Shown here piece by piece: positions 34,218-41,500 of a stretch of 64,000 bases of DNA. Source of the stretch: Streptacidiphilus rugosus AM-16 (lineage in GTDB: Bacteria > Actinomycetota > Actinomycetes > Streptomycetales > Streptomycetaceae); assembly GCF_000744655.1 (NCBI RefSeq), contig NZ_JQMJ01000004.1, forward strand, positions 930,001 through 994,000, in the 5' to 3' direction. Numbering within the stretch: the first letter of the stretch is position 1; every line of letters begins with the position of its first letter. The notes under the pieces were generated by a model. That model worked only from the letters and a program-made list of their open reading frames with translations, searched no databases and was not told the DNA's origin. Position numbers and translations under genes: made by a program.

Positions 34218-34238
34218 GGCGGGCGGCCCGCCCGCGGC

Positions 34239-35153
34239 TCAGTCCGAGAAGTCCTGGGTCATGTAGACCGTTCCGTCGCCGGTCCGCTGGATCACGATGC
34301 CGATGTGGCGGAACGAGCTGCTCAGGATGTTCCGGCGGTGGCCGTCGTTCGGCGGCTGCTCCGCCAGCATGCTCTTGGTCAGGCCCACCGCCATCGAGGC
34401 GATCGCCGCGTCGGTGTTCGCCATCGGACCGCCCTCGCCGATGTTCTCGCCGCAGGCGCCCCAGTGGACGCCCGCATCGGTGATGCGGGTGCCGAGATCG
34501 GCCTCACCCGGGCACTGGTGCGAGAGGCCGCACCCGCTCATCATCACCGCGTTGTGGGCCCCGGCGCTCCTGGTGAGGCCCTGGGTCAAGGTGTAGGCGG
34601 GCAGACCGGCCTGCGCCCGGGCCTGGTTGATCACGGCCAGCACTTGCTGGACGGCGTAGGCGTTGCCCGCTCCCGCGGGCGTCGTGCCGGAGCCGCCGCC
34701 GGAACCCCCGGGGGCCTGCGGGGTCGAGGTCCGCGCGGGCCGGGTCTGCCCGGAGCCCGACCGTGCGGTCGGCTTCGTGGTGTGCGCCGGGGTCGGGTGC
34801 GCCGTCGCGGTCGGCGAGGCCGACGCGGTGGCCGAGGCGCTGGCGGAGGCGCCGGCCGACGCACCCGAGGCGTCGCCCGTCGCCGTGTCGGGCGAGGCCG
34901 AGCCGACCACGGGGGCGGCGGGCGGAGCGCCCACCTGTTTGCCGGCGGAGGAGGCGTGCAGGGCGAAGGCCCCCACCGAGCCTGCGCACGCCACCGCGGC
35001 GACGGCCACGAGCGGCGTGACCAGCCCGCGCCTGCGCTTTCGGTGCCGGTTCCCCGCGCGTGCCTGGGGTTGCGACGTCGTCCACTCCCCGTCGCCGGCC
35101 CCGGGTATCCAGCGCCCTGGCTGCGTGCCCTGCTCGTCCGTCTGCCAGTCCAT
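34239..35153 (-). CDS. CAP/SCP domain protein, membrane-anchored
   Basis: A 304-aa protein starts at ATG 35151-35153, 7 nt after GGAGG. A single hydrophobic segment at about residues 45-70 (GLVTPLVAVAAVACAGSVGAF) serves as signal anchor; a Ser/Ala/Thr-rich linker (about 75-170) leads to the CAP domain (about 175-304), with VLAVINQARAQAGLPAYTL, CGLSHQCPGEADLG, GENIGEGGPM and NDGHRRNILSSSFRHIGIVI, the family's conserved pattern and His/Glu cavity residues. CAP proteins of bacteria are mostly uncharacterised wall-associated proteins. Orientation predicts an extracytoplasmic CAP domain. Confidence 0.9.
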   Translation of the reverse strand: MDWQTDEQGTQPGRWIPGAGDGEWTTSQPQARAGNRHRKRRRGLVTPLVAVAAVACAGSVGAFALHASSAGKQVGAPPAAPVVGSASPDTATGDASGASAGASASASATASASPTATAHPTPAHTTKPTARSGSGQTRPARTSTPQAPGGSGGGSGTTPAGAGNAYAVQQVLAVINQARAQAGLPAYTLTQGLTRSAGAHNAVMMSGCGLSHQCPGEADLGTRITDAGVHWGACGENIGEGGPMANTDAAIASMAVGLTKSMLAEQPPNDGHRRNILSSSFRHIGIVIQRTGDGTVYMTQDFSD

Positions 35154-35328
35154 CTTCGTGCCTCCGTCGCCGGATCGGTTTCGTGCCGTCACATGGGAGA
35201 CCTGAGGAACAGCGTCAGGTCACACAAACTGACGATCGAATTTCGACGATGCCGCTCACAGCGGAAGAATAGGCCCCGCCCCGCGACGGGATCGAAGCCC
35301 GAACCGGCGGCCAGGGGAGGTGCGCGGC

Positions 35329-35467
35329 ATGGATGTTCCGTTCCTGAGGGTGGCCGCCCACCGTGGTCGTCGGGCGGAGCCTGGACGGCTACCCCACCGG
35401 CGACGTGCTGCGGAACCTTCGCCGGGACGGCATCACCGACCCGCTCCTCCGCCGGCTGACCCCCTGA
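35329..35467 (+). pseudogene. Frameshifted small gene
   Basis: ATG 35329 follows a strong GGGGAGG box at 35314-35320 and opens MDVPFLRVAA, but the frame then becomes Arg/Pro-rich. A neighbouring frame carries a sensible protein end from 35363 (VVVGRSLDGYPTGDVLRNLR) to a stop at 35465-35467. A single frameshift near 35360 would join the two into a protein of about 45 aa. It could be a pseudogene or a sequencing error. The family is unknown. The rest of 35154-35534 holds only the promoter region of the CAP gene. Confidence 0.4.
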
Positions 35468-35534
35468 CGTCCCGTCGCCACCCGGTGCGGCGCCCCGTGG
35501 ACTTCCCCCGCCGCCGGAACGCCACCGGGACCGC

Positions 35535-35969
35535 TCAGGCCGCAGGTCCGTCGCCCGGCCGCCGCCGCCTGGGCGGGGGAAGAAGGAGGAGCAGCGCCGC
35601 CGCCGGCACCAGGGTCAGGGCGACGAGGTTCAGGGCCTGGTCGGCGGCGCCGTACATGTCCAGGTGCCGCACGTGGAAGCCGAGGTGCAGCACGCTGAAC
35701 ACCAGCCAGGTCGTGGCCGCGGCCCGCGCCAAGGGCCGGTCGAGCGGTCGGCGGGCGGCGGCGAGGGTGAGGACGGCCAGGGCCAGGTAGAAGGCGCCGA
35801 CGTCGGAGGCGAGGTGCTGGTTGGCGGGGCCGAGCGGCGGGAGCCAGTGGTGGCCCAGGCCGGGGAAGGACCGGTACCAGCCGTCCGGGGCGAGGTAGGC
35901 CCAGCCGCCGATCCAGAGCCCCACGGCGGCGAGGAGCACCAGCACCGTCCGCCGGACGGCGGCGTTCAC
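35535..35969 (-). CDS. Small integral membrane protein
   Basis: A 144-aa protein with four predicted transmembrane helices (VLVLLAAVGLWIGGWAYLA, SDVGAFYLALAVLTLAA, ATTWLVFSVLHLGFHV, ALNLVALTLVPAAALLLLL). A pattern FYLALAVLTL...WLVFSVLHLGFH is recurrent in small DUF-type actinobacterial membrane proteins. Its start overlaps the stop of the upstream NmrA-like gene (ATGA), so the two are coupled and possibly act together. Function unknown. Confidence 0.75.
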   Translation of the reverse strand: MNAAVRRTVLVLLAAVGLWIGGWAYLAPDGWYRSFPGLGHHWLPPLGPANQHLASDVGAFYLALAVLTLAAARRPLDRPLARAAATTWLVFSVLHLGFHVRHLDMYGAADQALNLVALTLVPAAALLLLLPPPRRRRPGDGPAA

Positions 35970-36718
35970 CGCGTGCCTCCGCCGGTGCGCTGCAGCCAGG
36001 CGTCGAAGGTCTCGGTGCCGCGCATCCCCGGGCCTTCGGGCAGCAGGCCGGTGCCGGCCATGGCCCTGCCCGTCTTGCCCGGCAGCCGCACCGGGACGAC
36101 CAGGGTGCGTCGGCCCCTGGTCCGCAGCAGGCGGCGGGCCAGCACGGTCATGTCCTCCTCCTGCGGCCCGGCCAGCTCAGGGGCCATGCCGACGGGCGCC
36201 TGCACGGCGAGGCGGACCAGTGCCTCGGCCACCTCCCGTGCCGCCACCGGCCGGCTGCGCATCACCGGCACCACGGCGACCGGCCCTGGCACGCGGGCCA
36301 GCACCTGCCCGGCGAACTCGTGGAACTGGGTCGCCCGCAGCACGGAGCCGGGGACGTCCGCCGCCAGCACCAGTTCCTCCTGGCGGCGCTTGCCCAGGTA
36401 GTAGCCGAAGTCGACCCGGTCGCAGCCGACGATCGACAGGGCGACGTGGTGCTTGACCCCGGCCCGGCGCCCGGAGTCCAGCAGCCGTCGCGTGGTCTGC
36501 TCGAAGAACGCGATCGACGTGCGCGCACTCGTGGACGTGACGTTGCTCACGTCGACCACCACGTCCGCGCCCTCCAGAGCCGGCTCAAGACCGGCGCCCG
36601 TCATCAGGTCCACCCCGGCGGACCGGGCCAGGGCCACCGGCTCGTGCCCGGCCTCCCGCGCGGCCTCGACGACCAGCCGTCCGACCATCCCCGTGCCACC
36701 GGCCACTGCGATACGCAT
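35966..36718 (-). CDS. NAD(P)-binding NmrA-like/atypical SDR protein
   Basis: A 250-aa protein; ATG 36716-36718 gives MRIAVAGGTGMVGRLVVEAA with the Rossmann motif GGTGMVG directly at the N-terminus. SIVGCDRVDFGYYLGKRRQE supplies a YxxxK pair and STSARTS a possible SDR Ser. This group is typified by NmrA/NAD(P)H:quinone-oxidoreductase-like sensors or reductases with non-canonical catalysis. It is upstream of and coupled with the small membrane protein at 35535. A redox-linked role is plausible. Confidence 0.88.
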   Translation of the reverse strand: MRIAVAGGTGMVGRLVVEAAREAGHEPVALARSAGVDLMTGAGLEPALEGADVVVDVSNVTSTSARTSIAFFEQTTRRLLDSGRRAGVKHHVALSIVGCDRVDFGYYLGKRRQEELVLAADVPGSVLRATQFHEFAGQVLARVPGPVAVVPVMRSRPVAAREVAEALVRLAVQAPVGMAPELAGPQEEDMTVLARRLLRTRGRRTLVVPVRLPGKTGRAMAGTGLLPEGPGMRGTETFDAWLQRTGGGTR

Positions 36719-36811
36719 TGTCTTCACCCTTCGGCTGTCCCTGTGGGAGTTGCTCCCTTCAGGTGGACAGGGCAGCCGCGTCAGATGTGACATCGCCGGG
36801 TCCGGCGGACG

Positions 36812-37102
36812 TCAGCCCAGCCAGATGAGGTTGGTGACGAAGAGCTCCAGGCGTTCCCGGTCGGGCAGGTAGTAGACCACCACCGGCTCGCGCGGGACGT
36901 CGAGGGCGTAGCGGCCGTCGTCCAGTCGCAGTCCGGGCGGGCGGCGCCCCGCGGTGACCGCGCTGCCGGCCTCCAGGGCCGCGCCGCGCAGGAACAGCAG
37001 GAGTGCGCGGTAGAGGCGCTCGTCCCCCGACTTGAGGACGGCCTGCAGGGTGTCGGCGGCGTGCTCGCTCGCGGTGAAGCTCCAGCGGGGCGGCCGGCTC
37101 AC
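36812..37102 (-). CDS. Small protein, second gene of a damage-promoter two-gene unit
   Basis: A 96-aa protein starts at GTG 37100-37102, overlapping the preceding stop by GTGA. It is helical at first (SEHAADTLQAVLKSGDERLY) and ends in beta-strands (LDDGRYALDVPREPVVVYYL, RERLELFVTNLIWLG). Paired gene order, small size and translational coupling resemble a toxin-antitoxin or regulator-effector unit, but I do not recognise either partner. The unit's promoter matches the PafBC DNA-damage motif, so expression is probably linked to DNA stress. Confidence 0.6.
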   Translation of the reverse strand: MSRPPRWSFTASEHAADTLQAVLKSGDERLYRALLLFLRGAALEAGSAVTAGRRPPGLRLDDGRYALDVPREPVVVYYLPDRERLELFVTNLIWLG

Positions 37103-37392
37103 CCGCCGTCCAGGGCGTCGACGCCGCCGAGCGGGGCGGCCAGCTCGTCCAGGGTGACCCGGCGGGCCGACGACGGCAGCGGCGCGCGGTCGTACTGGTC
37201 GAGCAGCGCCTGGTAGCGGCCGCGCTGCAGCACCTCGTCGATCTCCGGTCCTGCGGTGGCGGCCATCGCCTCGGCGTAGAACTGCAGGCGGGCGGCCGGA
37301 GACGCCAGCGCGGGGCCGATCGCCTGGATGTTCGCCGGGATGTCCGGGACGCGCGGGTCCTCGCCGTCGTGGTCGATGGCCTCGACGCTCAT
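37099..37392 (-). CDS. Small acidic protein, first gene of the leftward damage-promoter unit
   Basis: A 97-aa protein starts at ATG 37390-37392 (MSVEAIDHDGEDPRVPDIPA). It is acidic at the start, mostly helical (SPAARLQFYAEAMAATAGP, EIDEVLQRGRYQALLDQYDR) and ends in a glycine-rich tail. The stop overlaps the next start by GTGA. It lies 143 bp downstream of a predicted PafBC-type promoter (37535-37556, minus strand). Function unknown; it could be an antitoxin-like partner of the next gene, or a pairing factor for the divergent MoxR-VWA operon. Confidence 0.6.
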   Translation of the reverse strand: MSVEAIDHDGEDPRVPDIPANIQAIGPALASPAARLQFYAEAMAATAGPEIDEVLQRGRYQALLDQYDRAPLPSSARRVTLDELAAPLGGVDALDGG

Positions 37393-37534
37393 GACCGCCT
37401 CCTCGGTTCCGGCTCCCTCCCACCGTAGCGGCCCCGCCCCGGACGGCACACTCCTCCCGGCCGCGCGGGCGCGGTCCGGCGCCCCCGCGGGACGCCAGGG
37501 ACCGCTGTCGCCGGCTCGGTCGATCACTCTGCGC

Positions 37535-37556
37535 AGCGTACCCGGCCGCACTGACA
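37535..37556 (-). promoter_or_regulatory. RecA-NDp/PafBC-type promoter, leftward
   Basis: On the minus strand, TGTCAGTG (37556 to 37549), 8-nt spacer, TACGCT (37540 to 37535). This exactly fits the actinobacterial DNA-damage promoter TGTCRGTG-N8-TAnnnT. It points to the two-gene unit at 36812-37392. Confidence 0.8.
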
Positions 37557-37648
37557 GTCCGACAGCAGCGGGCGCGGGCACGGTCCGACGGCGAACGACC
37601 CGCCGGCGCCCGCGGCGATCCGCGCTGGTCGGGGCCCGGACCGGGGGC

Positions 37649-37670
37649 TGTCAGTGCCCCGCACTACGGT
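37649..37670 (+). promoter_or_regulatory. RecA-NDp/PafBC-type promoter, rightward
   Basis: TGTCAGTG (37649-37656), spacer CCCCGCAC, then TACGGT (37665-37670) fits TGTCRGTG-N8-TAnnnT exactly. It lies 45 bp before the DUF4132 start codon, so the whole five-gene operon is predicted to be induced by DNA damage through PafBC. Confidence 0.85.
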
Positions 37671-37714
37671 TCTGGCCATCTCAACGGGTTGATCACGTGG
37701 CCGGGAGGCTGTGC

Positions 37715-38569
37715 ATGGGGTGGGTGACGGCGGGCGACTACGAGGTCGCTCTGGACGGCGGCAAGGTCGTCTGCCGCAATGCTGCGGGCAAGCAGTTGCG
37801 GAGCGTTCCGGCGAAGCTCAAGGACGCGCCCGCCGTCGTCGAGCTGAAGGCCCTGGCGGAGTGGCTGGAGCGTCATGCGCGGGAGTGCGCCAACGTGGTG
37901 GAGCGCTGGATGATCCAGTCCGAGCCGGTCTCCCTCGCGCTGCTCGCCGAGGTGTGGACCGATCCGGTCTGGCGCGGTGTGCTGCGGGACGCGGTGGTCT
38001 GTCCGCCGGAGGGCTCGGACGTGGCCGGTTTCCTCCGGGACGCGGACGTCGACAAGGGCCTCGGGGTGGTGGATCTCGACGGGGACACCGTCCAGCTCGA
38101 CGACGCGTGGGTGCGGATCCCGCATCCCGTCATGTTGCAGGACCTGGACGAGCTGCGGGAGTTCGCGGGCGAGTTGGGCGTCGAGCAGCGCGTGCAGCAG
38201 TTGTACCGGGAGGTGTGGCGCCGTCCCGAGAGCGCCGACGCGGCCGCGCTCTCCGAGCACTCCTTCGCGGGTGGCGAGTACGCGGACCTGCGCGAGCTGC
38301 TGGGGCGCGCCACCCGGCTCGGCTACCGGCTGCGCGGCGGCTACGCGGTGCTGCCGCTGGTCGAGTCCGGGGCCTCGCTCCAGGCCAGGGTCTGGCTCGG
38401 CGACTACTACGAGGGCGAGTCGGAGACCGGCCCGCTGCAGTGGTGCGGTCGGGACGGCAAGCCGGTGCCGCTGGGGGCGGTCGGACCGGTGTCGTGGTCG
38501 GAGGGCATGCGGATGGCGGCGGGACTGTACGCGGGGCGCAAGATCCAGGACGAGGAGCAGGCGGCATGA
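37715..38569 (+). CDS. DUF4132 protein, first gene of the yeh-like operon
   Basis: A 284-aa protein starts at ATG 37715 after GGGAGG. It matches the DUF4132 domain, also found in E. coli YehI (MolR-like): VQLDDAWVRIPHPVMLQDLD and VQQLYREVWRRPE are core features, and it ends with EGMRMAAGLYAGRKIQDEEQ. E. coli YehI is much longer, so this is a short DUF4132 protein; a WGR domain is not seen. Its stop overlaps the next start by ATGA. It probably works with the following 1718-aa protein as a fixed pair within a MoxR-VWA complex. Confidence 0.82.
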   Translation: MGWVTAGDYEVALDGGKVVCRNAAGKQLRSVPAKLKDAPAVVELKALAEWLERHARECANVVERWMIQSEPVSLALLAEVWTDPVWRGVLRDAVVCPPEGSDVAGFLRDADVDKGLGVVDLDGDTVQLDDAWVRIPHPVMLQDLDELREFAGELGVEQRVQQLYREVWRRPESADAAALSEHSFAGGEYADLRELLGRATRLGYRLRGGYAVLPLVESGASLQARVWLGDYYEGESETGPLQWCGRDGKPVPLGAVGPVSWSEGMRMAAGLYAGRKIQDEEQAA

Positions 38570-41500
38570 CCATCACCGACGGCAGCACCCGCGGTACCGC
38601 CGCGTCCGAGGCCACCGTGGACCGTCTGACGGCCCGCCGGTACGTCCATCCCGCCCTGTCCGACCAGCCCGTCGTGCGCCTGGTTCCGGCCGCGCTGGGT
38701 GAGGCGGAGGATCTGGCCCTGGAGTTCCTCGGCCTGGCGCGGGACGGTGAGCCGGTGGACGTGGGCCGGACCCGCCAGGAGGCTCTCGGCTTTCCCGCCT
38801 GGGCGCTGGTGAACGACCCGGAGAACGGCCATCACGCCCTGGCGCTGGTCAAGGAGATGGAACGGCTGGCGCGGCAGGCGCGGACCAAGCCCGGCGCCGC
38901 CAAGGAGGGCTTCGAGCAGCTGGCCGACCAACTCGGCCGCAGTGTCCCGCACTTCCTGCCCACCTACCTGGAGCAGGTCGGCCGGGTCATGCTGGAGGTG
39001 GACAACAGGTCCTATGCCGCCGCCTTCTTCGACAAGGCCCGCCAGGCCGAGCAGGTCCACAGCCTGGAGCTGGACGAGGACCGACTGCGGGCCGTGTTCG
39101 TCGAGTTCGCACTCGGCGGCGCGCTGACCGTCAAGGCGCTGCGCCGCTACGTGAAGGACCTCACCGCGCGCCTGGACGGTACGCGGGCCTGGGAGGGGTT
39201 CCGGCAGTTGTGCGTGGAGCGCTCCGCCGCCGGAATGCCGCCCTACGCCGGTCTGGCCGAGGACACCCGCTCGCTGCTGCGCCGGACCGCGCTGCCCAAG
39301 GACGTGGTCGCGGCCGAGGAGCGGAAGCTGCTGTGGGAGCTTCTCTGCTCTCCCGCGATCGGCCGCGCGCCGGCCCCGTTCTGGTCCTCCTGGCGCGAGC
39401 GGCTGATCGAACTGACCACGGACGGCGCGGCGGAGGCCGAGCGGGTCGCCTCGGGCGGTCCCGGCGCCACCGAGGTGCGGCTCCGGCTGCTGGAACTGAT
39501 GCCGACCCCGAGCGGACAGTCGAACTGGCGTCCGTCGCGATTCACTCCGACCTGGCTGGAGCTGCTCGCGGCGACGGGCGCCGACTCGCTGCTGACGGGC
39601 GAGGCCTCCGCCGACGGCGCCGAGGTCGGCGCGCCCGCCGCCTGGCTGGCGCGCTGGTCGGCTCATCTGGTCCCCCGCTGGGGCACCTGCGAGCGCTCGG
39701 TCGGGACGATCGCGCTCGTCGGCCGGATGGCGGAGCGGCTGCGCAGGGACGCGGTCCCGGTGGAGTTGTTCGCCTCGCTTCCCCAGCACCGCTTCGGGGC
39801 GCTGCTGGACCACCTCGACGTCCTCCTGGCGACGGGCGTGCCGGTGACCCTGCCGACCGGACTGCGGCAGATGGACCTCATGCCCTGGCTGGAGGACCGC
39901 TCCCCCGGCGCACGCGACCTCCGGGCGCTGGCCGCCGAGGCGACCCTGCGCCCGATGCTCCGGCGCTCGGTGGGTGACAGCAGCCGCGCCAGCAACGGCC
40001 GGTCGCCGCAGCTGGTGGTGAAGGTCCCGGTCCTGGCGGAGCTGCTCGGCGAGTGGGCGGACGAGCAGGTGGAGCTGCTGGACCGCTGCCACGGTCTGGC
40101 CGCGGCCGACGAGATCCTCAACTCGCTGAACGCCTGGCGCGCCCAGCTCGCCGAGGTCCGGCCGAAGGCGGCCGAGCACATCGCGCGGACGGACGTCGGC
40201 GCGCTGCTCGGCCGCACCCTGCGGGCCGGGCTCGTCGACGAACTCGGCTGGCCCGCGTTGGAGCAGGCCTGCGCCTTCGTCGAGGGGGCCGGCCATCCCA
40301 CCCCCGGTCTGCGGGGCCTGGGCGTCGCCCGCCCGCCCGCCGCGCTCTCCGGCGCGGCGAAGGTGGGCATCACCGAGGCTTGGCCCGCCCTCATCGCGGA
40401 CCACGGCGACGCGGTCGCCGTGGCCGGTCCCGACGAGGTGGTGCTCACCCATCACACGCGCACGCCCCCGCAGCGGCAGGGCTACCGGCAGTTGCGCCAG
40501 TTCCGTTTCGCGGACGGCGAGTTGCTCGTGGCCTGGTACCAGCAGGACGGCGGTTGGCAGGCGTACTGGTCCGCGAGGCCGGACGACCGGTTCGAGCCCG
40601 CCGGGCTCACCCCCGAATACCCGTGGCACGTCACCACCCACGTCTCGCTGCCGAGCCCCGGGGGCGGCCGCACCACCGGAGGCCGGCCGCTGCGCGCCGC
40701 CGACACCGCGCTGCCGAAGCGCCGCCCGGTGTTCGGTGACGGCATCGGCCACTGGGTGATGGACGAGGACCGACGCAGGCAGCAGACCTGGTGGGAGTTC
40801 GATCCGGCCACGGGCGCGCGGGGCCGCGCCTCGCTGCCGCCGTGGCTGAACGCCTCGTCGCGGCTGTGCGACGCGCCGTTGGAGCCGGCCCACTGCGAGG
40901 TGCTGCCGCTGCAGCCGGGCCAGGAGGGCACGCCGCTCGGCACCGACGGCGCCCTCCTCGGCCGATGGATCCGGCACCGGGACGACCACCACGTGCTGGG
41001 CACGCCCGACGGCCGGATGCTGTCCTTCCCCGCCCACCTGGCCTCCGGTCCGGCGCTGCCGATGGGCCTGGTCAGGCTCCCCGGGGGCGCCGAGCTGATC
41101 CTGGTCCAGCGGACCGGCAACGTCCTGGAGGTGTTCCGGCCGGACGGAGAGGGCAGTCGTCAGGACCTGCTCGGCCGGTTCAGTGTCACGCACACCGGCG
41201 GCCTGTCCGCGGCGGGCACCGGGGTGGTCGTGTCGCCGCAGTTCTGGCACAACCTCCGCCCCCGTGACGAGCAGGGTTCCCTGGCCCTGCGCGGGCTGAC
41301 CGACGCCCGGGCCGCCGAGCTGCTCGCGGCCGCCCTCCCCCGCGACCACCAGCCGGGTGAGGACAAGACCTGGGTGGTGGTCGGGGGCATCCGACTGCCG
41401 CGCACCCGCGCCGAGTTGGTGCCGCTCGCCGAGGTGCGGGAGCTGCTTCCGCAGCTGGCCGACCCGATGCTGCGCGCAGGCGTGGCCGGGCACGTGCTGC

